A stretch of DNA of 64,000 nt from JALZCH01 sp036400075 (GTDB taxonomy: Bacteria; Acidobacteriota; Blastocatellia; Pyrinomonadales; Pyrinomonadaceae), in contig DASWLV010000173.1 in assembly GCA_036400075.1 (NCBI GenBank), positions 5,585 through 69,584 of the forward strand, read 5' to 3'. Every line of letters begins with the position of its first letter. The stretch's first letter is position 1. The notes beneath the pieces are model-generated. The model was not told where the DNA came from. It saw nothing but the letters and a program-made list of their open reading frames with translations, and did no database searches. This document shows positions 16,633 to 26,169 of this stretch, piece after piece. A program made the position numbers and the translations under genes.

Positions 16633-19062
16633 TTAACCTTGGTCTTGCGAAAACTCAAATACAAGTTTTTCAACCTGCCTTGCAGCTTTACCCTCAATAT
16701 TTCGACTGCGTAGTTCTTCACGAAGGGAGGGGTGAATAAAAACTCTGGATTTTTTAACTTGCTCTTCAAAATCTTCTGATACCAAACCAACAAATCTGCT
16801 AACATCCTTTAACGGAAAAATCCCATTCTCAGAGCGGAAATCCTTAACAAAAATTTCTGGAATAAGATCACGCTTTTTATCGATTTGTGGTACATCAATC
16901 AAAACGTGACTATCGTGTATCTCTTTCTGAATTAGCTTACTCAGTAATTCAATACACCCTTTTCTAATTTGCTCAAGAGCTTGCTTGTCTTTCTTATTCA
17001 AAAAATCATGACAACGCCTAATTCCAGAATCTGTGGGATGTTTTGAAAATGAACATAAACGTTTATAGATTTGCCGTGAATTATCGAGTAAACCAGAAAG
17101 CGGGTTTGCAAAAATACTTTTGTTTTCTCTTATTTGAATATCATCAAACTGGTTAGAAAGCATTTTTAATACCTCTATGTCCGACATATTAATCGTTTCC
17201 TGAAGGTAAGTTTGAAATCTAAAATTAGGCTCAGAATCCCGGCGATACTCGAACACGCGTTTCATTACATAACGAATCATAGCCATCACAGCTCGATTAG
17301 TATGATGCCAATAAACTCTTGAAAACATATGATATCGGGCAAGGATCATGCTCTCGGCTGCATTTATTCCCTTATCGAGCAAGCCAATCTGTGGAATGTT
17401 CTCCACCCCATTGCTGAATCTATAAGGGGCAATGAGAACGACAAGCGACGATATTAATGCCTGAATATCAATCCCTCTTCCGTAAGCAGCACCAGTAAAC
17501 CAACTATCCCTAGAAAGATATGCTAATTTGTCAATATCAATTGCCCCATCAATAAGTTGTCTGAAAAGGAAAACTGAAACGGGGTAATCTTCTCGCTTTC
17601 TTAAACCAATCACATCAAGTAATTCATCTCGCTCAATTCCCCACCCTTGCTTAAGCAATTCGGAAATTGGTGGTACATCCAGAAGCGGCAAATCAAGAAA
17701 ATATGCGGCATTATCCATATCTAATGCTGGTCTTATCTTTGGATCATCCTTAAACTCGGGTCTTAAGTCCTCAACAGCATGAGCTAATGGATAGTGTCCG
17801 ATATCGTGCAAAAGAGAGGCACATAGAAACAAACCTAGTTCATGCCCTCCTATGTGGAGTCTGAATAATTCATCCCCAATCAGATGGGAAGCAACACTCT
17901 TAGCAAGTTCAAACGTTTCTATACAGTGCGATAAACGGGACTGGCGCGCATCTGGATAGATTAACTCTACAAGATTAAGTTGATTCAGTCTTTGAAGCCG
18001 TTGAAAACATGGATGCGAAACAATCTTAAAAGTACGCTCACTGAGCCGAGATGTTAGATTACTCTTGTTAATCAAATACTTGCTCCCAACGCTGATGATT
18101 TCAGGAACCTGTAAAGGTAACGAAAATCGAGGATCCATCCGTTCAAATGCCTCTTTAGCTTCGCGCGTAGATCTGAATGCAAATTTGTCAAGCTCCGGTT
18201 CAAGTAACAGAAGGATATATTCAATGAGATAGCGTAATTGATCTTCTGGCAGCTGTTGGAGAACTAAACTTTGATTTTTAGGATTTTCAATTAGTCTTCT
18301 AATCTGTTGTCTATCAAAGGTACTAATAGTCAATTCACTTTTTGAAAGCGTATTGACCATCGTTAATCCGAGAGTGTAAAGATCAAAATGTGGTAACCAT
18401 GTTTGGAGGTCGCTTCGCTTGATAGGTGATTTGCTATTATTTATTACCGGTTGCGCATAAGGAGGGGCATATATTTTAGTCCCATAGACGAAGGTTTCTT
18501 CACGTAGTTTTGTCCTGCTTTGTTTATTAATTTCAGCTTCTGGTTTAACAATCTTAGAAACGCCTAAATCAGTTACCTTGTATTCACGTTTTTGTGAGAT
18601 TGGGTCGGTGTGAACCAAAATGTTCGCCGGTTTAATATCAAAGTGCAAAATATTTCGACCATGAAGATAGTCGAGTACATCAAGGATTTGACCGAAACAT
18701 CTTAAAGCCTCGTCACTTGAGCTGAACTCGAAATTTTCTTTTAGGTCTCCTCCATTAGCAAGCTCCATGACATAAAAGACCGTATCCGTGCCATCTATTT
18801 TAACTTCTCCAAAGTCGAGAATCTTAGTAAGATTTTGGTGACTAAGAGATGAAAGCAACCGAATTTCATTCTTAAATGTTTCGTTGTAAATATTTAGTTC
18901 AACTTCTGAGTATTCAGGTGGACTAAGTAACTTTAAAGCTCTTTCAACGTTAAGTCCTATTTGTTGCACTCTAAATACCTCACCAGCTCCCCCCTTTCCT
19001 AAAGATTGGATAATTTTGTATCGGTTATCTATTATTTGTCCTATAAGCTGATTGTTCTTCAT
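16633..19062 (-). CDS. Ser/Thr protein kinase fused to SAMHD1-like HD phosphohydrolase
   Basis: 809 aa from ATG 19062 (AAGAGGTG ribosome site 6 bases upstream; an earlier GTG at 19071 lacks one). Residues 15-300 are a eukaryotic-type kinase: GKGGAGEV loop (22), Lys in RALKLL (44), catalytic HFDIKPANIL (about 138), DLG in place of DFG (about 166). Residues about 335-560 are an HD domain: RLSHCIETFELA, SLLHDIGHYPLAHAVED (about 412), and IDIDKLAYLSRD (about 505), which is the order seen in dNTP triphosphohydrolases such as SAMHD1 and dGTPase. The tail is helical. A kinase-regulated dNTPase or nucleotide phosphohydrolase with defence function is inference. It is a single-gene unit beside the Septu-like pair. 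Confidence 0.85.
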   Translation of the reverse strand: MKNNQLIGQIIDNRYKIIQSLGKGGAGEVFRVQQIGLNVERALKLLSPPEYSEVELNIYNETFKNEIRLLSSLSHQNLTKILDFGEVKIDGTDTVFYVMELANGGDLKENFEFSSSDEALRCFGQILDVLDYLHGRNILHFDIKPANILVHTDPISQKREYKVTDLGVSKIVKPEAEINKQSRTKLREETFVYGTKIYAPPYAQPVINNSKSPIKRSDLQTWLPHFDLYTLGLTMVNTLSKSELTISTFDRQQIRRLIENPKNQSLVLQQLPEDQLRYLIEYILLLLEPELDKFAFRSTREAKEAFERMDPRFSLPLQVPEIISVGSKYLINKSNLTSRLSERTFKIVSHPCFQRLQRLNQLNLVELIYPDARQSRLSHCIETFELAKSVASHLIGDELFRLHIGGHELGLFLCASLLHDIGHYPLAHAVEDLRPEFKDDPKIRPALDMDNAAYFLDLPLLDVPPISELLKQGWGIERDELLDVIGLRKREDYPVSVFLFRQLIDGAIDIDKLAYLSRDSWFTGAAYGRGIDIQALISSLVVLIAPYRFSNGVENIPQIGLLDKGINAAESMILARYHMFSRVYWHHTNRAVMAMIRYVMKRVFEYRRDSEPNFRFQTYLQETINMSDIEVLKMLSNQFDDIQIRENKSIFANPLSGLLDNSRQIYKRLCSFSKHPTDSGIRRCHDFLNKKDKQALEQIRKGCIELLSKLIQKEIHDSHVLIDVPQIDKKRDLIPEIFVKDFRSENGIFPLKDVSRFVGLVSEDFEEQVKKSRVFIHPSLREELRSRNIEGKAARQVEKLVFEFSQDQG

Positions 19063-19071
19063 ATTTTTCAC

Positions 19072-19823
19072 CTCTTAAATTTTCAAAAATAAATTTGACA
19101 TTGATACAGTTGTTTTTGAAATTCGACGTTGATTTGTTCCTCCTTACAGAAGATTATGATCTGAACTTCGACTATAATGTTCTTCATTAAATAGAATCTT
19201 AATGAAGCCAACCGTACTTTCTATTGACACTTTTTTTACTTCTAATAACTAACGCACCAAAAACAGGTGAAAGCTATCATATTTTTTTGGAGGTTATATG
19301 CGTTTATTGCAGAATATAAGAAGATTAGAGTTTGAAGATAGAAATAGTCCGATGAATCAAGTTTGTCAATGCTATAAAATTCAACACGTTTTTGGAGATT
19401 TATAGTTATTATTTCAATATGCAGATATCATCTAACATTTCCATTTTAATTTTGCTTGTATGCAGGTGATGACTACATTTTTTACTACATTAGAGTTGCG
19501 GTAATATCTTATTAGCGAATAATTAGAAGAATGTTCTTTTCTGCTCATTCACTTTTTCCACCTTTTTTACTTCTATCTAGAGCCTTTTCCATTATTTTTC
19601 TAAATTGAAAAAACGGATTAAAGCTACACTTCATTTTTTGCATCTAGCAGTGTAGGAATGAATTATATTTAATGTTATCGATAAAAGGCTAATAATAAAA
19701 GAATATAAAATAATCAATTTGACTTTTTTTAGATTGAGGCTATGATGCTGATGTTTTTCACTCAATTACTTTTTGAGGTAAGAAAATCAATAATTTTCAA
19801 CTAATTTTCAACTTCATAATTGC
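19072..19823. promoter_or_regulatory. Divergent intergenic region with repeat copy 2
   Basis: No gene. It contains the inverted copy of the TTTTGGTGCGTTA motif (19231-19263) upstream of the kinase-HD gene. It also holds the second end-type repeat (19461-19497, tandem ACTACAT), followed by TTCACTTTTT boxes resembling those at 12470-12490. The two divergent genes (kinase-HD and mcrB) must draw their promoters from here. The internal copy of an end-type repeat may mark an old junction within the island. Confidence 0.45.
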
Positions 19824-22238
19824 ATGCCATTTCTCCCTGAAAATATAACTAAACAACATGTGCTTGATGCTGTTCAAAAAATAGAAAGCGAAAATCTCGA
19901 ATTAGAACCATCAACCGGTTACGATGTTATTATCAATGGCAAAGCCTATCCACCCAAAGAAATAATGCGGTACGCCCATGAGCAAATGAACGGTGATCGT
20001 CTTTGGTCAAGAACTGGTGGAGAGAATACAAATCGCTACCTTTCACGAATGGGATTTGAAATAAAAGAAAAAATAAATCCCTCTACAAAAAGGTATTGGT
20101 TATATGCTCCAGGCGAAGGGGCGAGAAAATGGGAGGAATTCTATTCTTCTGGAATTATGGGCTTAGGTTGGGATGATTTAGGCGATTTAAATCAATATAA
20201 AAGTCAGGAGGAAATTGCTGATAAATTAAGAGAACTAGAAAATACAACCGGCTCAAAGAAAAATGACGCCACCGCCAATTTTGATTTTAAAAATACATTA
20301 AAAATTGGGGATATTGTTATTGCGAAAAGGGGAAGGGCGGAGTACTTGGGCTATGGCATTGTAAAATCAGATTACTATTACGTTGACAGCAGAGAAGATT
20401 ATAAAAAGTGCAGAAAAGTCGATTGGATAAAAAGAGGAAATTGGGCTGCAGATTATAAAATTGTTTTAAAAACCTTAACTGATATTACGAAATATCCTGA
20501 TTATGTAGAAAAATTGAAAGCTTTAATTGGTATCGAGGATAGTTCTACAGATAGGCAAGTCTGGTTTGTTTGTCAGGGATCATCATTTAAAGAGGGGCGT
20601 GGTAAAAGGTATCTTTTCGCGCCAAGTAAATCTAAAGATGGAAGAACTCATACACATTGGGAAAATGTGAAGAAAGTTAAGACTGGTGACATTATCTTTA
20701 ATTACGATAATGGAATTCAGGGCGTATCAATTGCCAAAGAAGATTCTCATCAAAGCGCAAACCCCTATCCGTCGGATGAATGGAGAAATGAAGGCTACTT
20801 AGTAAATATTGAGTTTCATCCTTTAGATCCTATTATTTCTTATCATGATTTTCTGAAATTCACTGATCCGATAAAAAAGGTAACAACTGACAACGGACCA
20901 ATTGATGTCAATGGAAGAGTAAAACAAGGTTATTTATTTAAGTTTAATAAAGAGGCGGCTCAATTAATTAGAAAAGCCTATAACAAGCCTTTTCCAGAAC
21001 CAGTAGAATCGATTCTTTTCAGTAATAAACCAATTGACAATCCAATTGTTAAACCTGTAATGAATTTCCCTCTAAATATCATTTTGTATGGTCCACCTGG
21101 AACCGGAAAAACATATCACAGCATTGATAAAGCAGTTCAAATTGCTAATGGCACTTCGTCTAATAATCACGCAGAAAATAAACGAATATTTGATGAATTA
21201 AGGGCACATGGTCAAATTGAGTTTGTGACATTTCACCAGAACTATTCCTATGAAGATTTTGTAGTTGGAATTTCTCCGGACATAAATTCTGGAGTATTGC
21301 GCTTTGATAAGCGCGACGGGATTTTTAAGCAAATAGCCCAGCGCGCAAAACAGAATTGGTTAGCAGCTACAAACAAGGCAAATGCAAAGTTAGATTTTGA
21401 ATTCGTTTTCAATAGCTTTTTCTCTACGCTTATTGAGGAAGAGGTAACAGAAATTGAAATTCCAATGAAGCGAAAGGATCATAAATTCAAAATCACTTCG
21501 ATTGATTTAGATAATGGCAGAATAAAGTTTACAAAACAGAGCGGCGGTACCGGACATGATTTATTGATAAAAAACCTTAAGGCAATGTACGAAGGTACTC
21601 TGGATTATAATCCCCAAGGTTTAGGAGTTTATTACAATCCGATCGTTGAGAAGCTCAAAGAATTTGCTCAAACATTACAACCAAACGAATCAGCGAAAGA
21701 AGAATTAAAAAGATTTGTTTTGGTAATCGATGAAATAAATCGTGCCAATATTTCAAAAGTCTTTGGCGAATTGATAACACTTCTAGAAGACGATAAACGA
21801 TTAGGCGAAGAAAATGAGTTGAGAATCACTTTGCCAAATGGCGAAAAGGATTTTGGCATTCCGCCTAATCTTTACATTATCGGCACCATGAATACTGCCG
21901 ATAAATCCATTGCATTAATTGATATTGCTCTTAGAAGAAGATTTGAATTCTTAGGCTTTTACCCACGATACGAAGATTGTAGTTCCGAAGCTGCTGCATT
22001 ATTAAGAACAATAAATAACGCAATTTATGAGAAGAAAAAGTCTGCTGATTACCTGATTGGTCATGCTTACTTCATGAGAAATCAACCGATTGAAACAATC
22101 TTGAGGAATAAAGTTATACCACTATTGATGGAGTATTTTTCAGGTAAAACGGATATTGTCAGCAGCATTTTTGATAGTTCGGGTTGGAATATAAGCTACA
22201 ACACCGATACTTATAGTTGGGGTATTTCAAAAGCATAA
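19824..22238 (+). CDS. mcrB: McrB-like AAA+ GTPase with EVE-type DNA-recognition domains
   Basis: 804 aa. The N-terminal third has an McrB/mrr-like helical segment and two EVE-like regions (KRYWLYAPGEGARKWEEF at about 92; RQVWFVCQGSSFKEGRGK at about 248), folds known to read modified bases. The AAA+ core has Walker A YGPPGTGKTYHS (about 420), Walker B LVIDEINRANIS (about 633), and NTADKSIALIDIALRRRF (about 691), the McrB sensor/arginine-finger block. It forms a ring with McrC and translocates on modified DNA in type IV restriction. mcrC starts 4 bases after its stop. Confidence 0.9.
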   Translation: MPFLPENITKQHVLDAVQKIESENLELEPSTGYDVIINGKAYPPKEIMRYAHEQMNGDRLWSRTGGENTNRYLSRMGFEIKEKINPSTKRYWLYAPGEGARKWEEFYSSGIMGLGWDDLGDLNQYKSQEEIADKLRELENTTGSKKNDATANFDFKNTLKIGDIVIAKRGRAEYLGYGIVKSDYYYVDSREDYKKCRKVDWIKRGNWAADYKIVLKTLTDITKYPDYVEKLKALIGIEDSSTDRQVWFVCQGSSFKEGRGKRYLFAPSKSKDGRTHTHWENVKKVKTGDIIFNYDNGIQGVSIAKEDSHQSANPYPSDEWRNEGYLVNIEFHPLDPIISYHDFLKFTDPIKKVTTDNGPIDVNGRVKQGYLFKFNKEAAQLIRKAYNKPFPEPVESILFSNKPIDNPIVKPVMNFPLNIILYGPPGTGKTYHSIDKAVQIANGTSSNNHAENKRIFDELRAHGQIEFVTFHQNYSYEDFVVGISPDINSGVLRFDKRDGIFKQIAQRAKQNWLAATNKANAKLDFEFVFNSFFSTLIEEEVTEIEIPMKRKDHKFKITSIDLDNGRIKFTKQSGGTGHDLLIKNLKAMYEGTLDYNPQGLGVYYNPIVEKLKEFAQTLQPNESAKEELKRFVLVIDEINRANISKVFGELITLLEDDKRLGEENELRITLPNGEKDFGIPPNLYIIGTMNTADKSIALIDIALRRRFEFLGFYPRYEDCSSEAAALLRTINNAIYEKKKSADYLIGHAYFMRNQPIETILRNKVIPLLMEYFSGKTDIVSSIFDSSGWNISYNTDTYSWGISKA

Positions 22239-22242
22239 AATA

Positions 22243-23565
22243 ATGCCTTTAATGTTTGAATATGGACAATGGGAAAACATCTCTAACAAAGATGTTTTAA
22301 AACGCATGTTGCACGACATGTGGCAGCGAAGTCGTTTTGTTGATTCAGAAGCTGAGACGAATGAAGAGGAGCAGGATAGTCGCTTTCAGCCATTTCTCAA
22401 ATTTGATGGCAATCAAATCAGAGCAAATAATTATGTCGGTTTTATTCAAAACCAAGAAGAAGTAATTGAAATCTATCCAAAGGTTTTTAAGAACATTCCC
22501 AACATTCATCTGCAAAAGGAATTGATGCTACGCCATATTTTTTATTGGTTCAGCTATTGTAGAAAGTGGCGATTTCCTTTTAATCAAGCCGCTCTCGATA
22601 CAATTGAAATTGATCAATTTCCAGAACTAATAATTAATTTAATTGCCAATCAGATTCTAGAATCAGTTTCTCAGCAGCCGCTGACAATATATCAGCAATG
22701 TGAAGAAGCTCTGCAAACTCCACGAGGATCAATCAATTTTGGACGTTATATTAGCAGCAGCTTATCGCGCGGACATTTTCAAAGTATTGAATGTGATTAT
22801 GAGCCTTTTCTTTTCGACAATAAAGCAAATCGAATAATTAAATACTGTTCAAGATTGCTGCTCAATCAAACAAAATTTCATGAAAATCAAAGAATATTGC
22901 AAGAAATAATATTTATCTTAGATGAAGTTGAAGATGTTCCTTGCACAGTTAACGACATAGAAAAAGTCACACTTAATTCCTTTTTTGAAGAATATTCTTC
23001 ATTACTTGATAGTTGCCGATTGATTCTCAGTCAACAGCTTTATTCCAGCAACGCTTATGATCTGTCTCAATGGTGTTTACTGTTTCCAATGGAATATATC
23101 TTTGAAGATTTCTTCGCAGGCTTTTTAGAAAAGAATTTTAATCAGCAGTGGAAGGTTGAATATCAGAAATCGAATTTATATTTATCCAATAATCCAAGAG
23201 CTTTCCAAATGCAGCATGATATTTTTCTCACTTCAAAAGCAGATCCAAATCGGAAGATTATCGTTGATACAAAATACAAATTAAGAGATCAAAACTTTAA
23301 ATCTGATCCTAAGAAGGGAGTTGCCCAATCCGATTTATATCAAATGGTCAGCTATGCCGTTAAAAGAGGCTGCACAGAGGTTCTTTTAATTTATCCAAAT
23401 CTTTCTGAAGAAATAAATGCACCGGATAAATTTGAAATTGTTTCAGGTTTTGTAGGGCAAGAGAAGATAAATGTGACAGCTTTAGAGATTCCATTCTGGT
23501 CATTTATGGACTTTAAAAGTCTTGATAAAAAATTAAACAATAAGATTGAACAAATATTTTCCTGA
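22243..23565 (+). CDS. mcrC: McrC-like nuclease subunit
   Basis: 440 aa. The N-terminus has the McrC mixed beta domain that contacts the McrB ring. The C-terminal half carries a PD-(D/E)XK active site: IIVDTKYK (about 339-346) then SDLYQMVSYA (about 366), the McrC/DUF2357-type signature. It follows mcrB by 4 bases, so it is in the same operon. Together they cut DNA that carries modified bases recognised by the McrB N-terminus. Family assignment is firm; target specificity is not readable. Confidence 0.9.
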   Translation: MPLMFEYGQWENISNKDVLKRMLHDMWQRSRFVDSEAETNEEEQDSRFQPFLKFDGNQIRANNYVGFIQNQEEVIEIYPKVFKNIPNIHLQKELMLRHIFYWFSYCRKWRFPFNQAALDTIEIDQFPELIINLIANQILESVSQQPLTIYQQCEEALQTPRGSINFGRYISSSLSRGHFQSIECDYEPFLFDNKANRIIKYCSRLLLNQTKFHENQRILQEIIFILDEVEDVPCTVNDIEKVTLNSFFEEYSSLLDSCRLILSQQLYSSNAYDLSQWCLLFPMEYIFEDFFAGFLEKNFNQQWKVEYQKSNLYLSNNPRAFQMQHDIFLTSKADPNRKIIVDTKYKLRDQNFKSDPKKGVAQSDLYQMVSYAVKRGCTEVLLIYPNLSEEINAPDKFEIVSGFVGQEKINVTALEIPFWSFMDFKSLDKKLNNKIEQIFS

Positions 23566-23589
23566 TATTAAGGGCAATAAATATTACGA

Positions 23590-23808
23590 ATGCAATTTGA
23601 AGAGTTTAATCCCTCGTCTGAATCTTACTGGCGATCAATAATTCTATTTGGTAGAAATGTTGCGAGCTATAAATTTGCTTTGGGAAAAGCGCTGCTTGAA
23701 TTAACTGATAAGGAAAAAACGTCAATCAGTTTAGAAGAACTCGCCCTTCCATTTGCCAAACATATCGCTCATCACTTACAGCTTTCAGATAAACAAGTTA
23801 CTTCTCCC
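23590..23808 (+). pseudogene. Truncated HNH-endonuclease N-terminus behind mcrBC
   Basis: An open frame starting at ATG 23590 reads FNPSSESYWRSIILFG, then SLEELALPFAKHIAHHLQ, then a Lys-Gln-Val-Thr motif. This resembles the N-terminus of HNH endonucleases found with restriction modules. The similarity stops near 23800 and the frame ends at 23871 without any HNH residues. Beyond the break the plus strand is the antisense of the converging methyltransferase gene. A recombination or deletion joined two genes tail to tail here. Confidence 0.55.
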
Positions 23809-24401
23809 TCCAGTTCATTGACAATTACTAAATCAACTTGCTTCCAATTTTGCGGATTTTTTAAACCTTGAGCCTCCAATTGTGCTGCTTCAAATGTAGG
23901 AACCTCATATTCTAAAAAGTCTGTTAATAGCAAAGTGCATCTTGAGCTCTCTCTAATTAAACTTATCAAAGACGACCTTTGTTCAATTGCTGCTGGACGC
24001 GTTAATTCAGGAAAAAGAGAAAGGATAATGTTTCCTTCTTTATATAACTCCAATGCTCTATTTATCCATATTATATATTCATCGTAATACCAAGGTGGAT
24101 CGATAAATATAAAATCATAATTTGATAAATTCTTGTTAGAAAGGCTTACTCTTAAATCATGTTTGATAAGAGTATCTGACTTTTGAGACTTTTTTGATAA
24201 AGAATTCAATACATGATCATCTAAATCTACTAAAAGCCGTCTTTTCCCAATTTTTTTATTCGAAAACCACTTAAATAATTTGGGGGTTCCTAAAAAAGCG
24301 AGATTTGAATTTTTCCAGTCAATTAAATTTTCTATTTTGCCGCAGGTGCTATTAGTAAAGTACCAAGAGGAAAGAATTGGATTGCCTTCAAGAGTAATCA
24401 A
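23772..24401 (-). CDS. DPPW-type adenine methyltransferase-like protein, C-terminus replaced
   Basis: 209 aa from a TTG at 24401. The catalytic motif DPPWYYDEY is at about residue 100, after FIFI, as in MT-A70-like and other N6-adenine methyltransferases. An upstream RRLLVDLDDHVL may be the acidic AdoMet-binding strand. The last 10 codons or so lie on the antisense of the broken HNH gene, so the natural C-terminus has been lost. It overlaps the 72-aa frame upstream by 4 bases in a different frame. The two may be one protein split at a run of seven A. It may still methylate, or be an inactive remnant. Confidence 0.55.
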   Translation of the reverse strand: MITLEGNPILSSWYFTNSTCGKIENLIDWKNSNLAFLGTPKLFKWFSNKKIGKRRLLVDLDDHVLNSLSKKSQKSDTLIKHDLRVSLSNKNLSNYDFIFIDPPWYYDEYIIWINRALELYKEGNIILSLFPELTRPAAIEQRSSLISLIRESSRCTLLLTDFLEYEVPTFEAAQLEAQGLKNPQNWKQVDLVIVNELEGEVTCLSESCK

Positions 24402-24616
24402 GGAAGGACTTTTTTTCTCTTTGAAAGGTTATAGTAATTTTGTGAATTTCCGGTAATTTCTAAATTTAATTCTTCAAGGCACTTTTTAACTAATGTAGGA
24501 TAAGCTCCTTTACACTGGCGAACAACTTCCCAAAAAGATTTACTTCCATAAGATAACGACTCTTTGATAGAGGTCTTAATCAATGTTTCGTATTTATTGT
24601 TCGCTGTTGAATCCAT
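24398..24616 (-). CDS. Small N-terminal helical part of the methyltransferase locus
   Basis: 72 aa with a winged-helix-like stretch (SFWEVVRQCKGAYPTLVKK, then LEELNLEITGNSQNYYNL). The frame ends at 24398, overlapping the methyltransferase start. Just before the end there is a run of seven A (minus strand, about 24413-24420). A one-base slip there would give SKR-KKSPSLITLEG, reading straight into the methyltransferase. So this is either an accessory protein, one half of a frameshifted gene, or a programmed-frameshift product. I cannot decide from sequence alone. Confidence 0.45.
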   Translation of the reverse strand: MDSTANNKYETLIKTSIKESLSYGSKSFWEVVRQCKGAYPTLVKKCLEELNLEITGNSQNYYNLSKRKKVLP

Positions 24617-24747
24617 TCGTTCAGCCTAAATTTTTGTATGATTAAGACTTTAAATTTAAATATTAGTTTCCTCAAAAAACTGGCTCTTTCAGTTATAGAT
24701 AATTTACTCTAACTTTAATGTCATTCATCAATTTCTGTATTTATGAA

Positions 24748-26106
24748 TTACTTTTTACTGGGAGTAGGTAACCAAACTTTAATGATAACAACTGAAACAT
24801 TCTTATCTAGGATTTTAATTGTTCTAAATTCACTCCCTACGTAATCTGCTGCTTGGTTGTTTTTAGTAGGATCAAAAATAATATAGAACACATCTAATAA
24901 ATCATCGCCTTTTTCACCTTCAAGATACTCTTCTAACTCTCTTAAACCTTGTTTATAGTACTCACCGCCACGCCAAATTTTGGTCTCATATAAAAACCTT
25001 CCTGATTTTGTAAAAGCAAGAATATCAGTTCTACCGCCACGAACCGGAACTTCTCTATAACTTCTTGGAACCAAATATGCCTGTAGAATAGCGCGAGCAA
25101 TATTTTCCTGCGGATTATCGTTTACATAAATATCTTTATACGTCTGTCTTTCAAAATATTGTTTGAAGGATAAAACTGTCTCTTGGGCAGTCTTTGTATC
25201 TTCTGTTGTATTTACAAACTGGTTCTCTAATAATTGAGTAATTTTATCGAGAGTTTGAGCGGCATTAGACTCAAGAGTTTTCTGTAAACGTAATAAATCT
25301 CTTGAAAACGCAAGCATTTCTTCTAATGGAGGTTCAATGCCAACAGTTCTCATGAAATTTAGGATGAACTTCAAGAAATCATCTGTATCAATGTCTATAG
25401 CTCTGATATTACTTAGGATATAGTTAAAAATAGATGCCCAAAGACTTGAACGAATCTTTTTAGAGATAAATGATAAAACATGGACATCAGTAGGATTGAC
25501 TAAATACTCCAAGAAAAAAGCTTTGTCATAATGTACATTGATGTTAGCTAAAGAATAAATAAGAAAGTGTATATCCTCTGTGCCTAATAAAGCTCTTTCG
25601 GGAGTATTGGTATCCTTCCAGTACATATGGAGCTTTTCAATCTCGGAAAGAGGAGCTTCAGCTAGAATTTCATGGAATAAAGAAAAACCGTTTTCATCTA
25701 TTTGAGAATGAATAGATGAAAACGCTATTGTACCATCGTCAAACCAGAAGAATCTGATACCTTTACACCGATAAATATAGTTGCCCACACTTCCCGCCGC
25801 GTGAAGACCGTCATAAAGTAAAAAACCCTTTTTCTCAAAAAATGTAACAAAACGGCTCTCTTGAAATCCCATGTGTTCTTCAATACTTTTAATATCATCG
25901 TTATGAACATGCATGTCTTCGGCTGGAACATGAACCTGTTCAGCGATTCGCTCAAACACCAATTCATCAAAACTACCAATAATAGTTTTAAGGGGTAATA
26001 AATCTTTACCTGAGATATTAAATTTATTATTTTGTTGAATAGACAACCAAGTTCGGTTGATTAATTCCGATAATATTCCGTTCGTAAATTCATCAGCAGG
26101 GAGCAT
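24748..26106 (-). CDS. PD-(D/E)XK nuclease-domain protein
   Basis: 452 aa from ATG 26106 (MLPADEFTNG); a longer TTG start at 26154 is less likely. The first 330 residues are not recognised and are mixed helix and strand. The C-terminal 100 residues contain VPVRGGRTDILAF (about 353) and FLYETKIW (about 370), the D-(E)xK core of restriction-like nucleases such as Mrr and DUF-type defence enzymes. No ATPase partner is adjacent. It is divergent to a small HTH regulator 64 bases away. A single-protein defence nuclease is plausible. Confidence 0.6.
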   Translation of the reverse strand: MLPADEFTNGILSELINRTWLSIQQNNKFNISGKDLLPLKTIIGSFDELVFERIAEQVHVPAEDMHVHNDDIKSIEEHMGFQESRFVTFFEKKGFLLYDGLHAAGSVGNYIYRCKGIRFFWFDDGTIAFSSIHSQIDENGFSLFHEILAEAPLSEIEKLHMYWKDTNTPERALLGTEDIHFLIYSLANINVHYDKAFFLEYLVNPTDVHVLSFISKKIRSSLWASIFNYILSNIRAIDIDTDDFLKFILNFMRTVGIEPPLEEMLAFSRDLLRLQKTLESNAAQTLDKITQLLENQFVNTTEDTKTAQETVLSFKQYFERQTYKDIYVNDNPQENIARAILQAYLVPRSYREVPVRGGRTDILAFTKSGRFLYETKIWRGGEYYKQGLRELEEYLEGEKGDDLLDVFYIIFDPTKNNQAADYVGSEFRTIKILDKNVSVVIIKVWLPTPSKK

Positions 26107-26169
26107 ATATAAAGTCGAAAATATACAAGTACCCGATGATGATACGCACGTCAATCCAGACCAAAAAGG

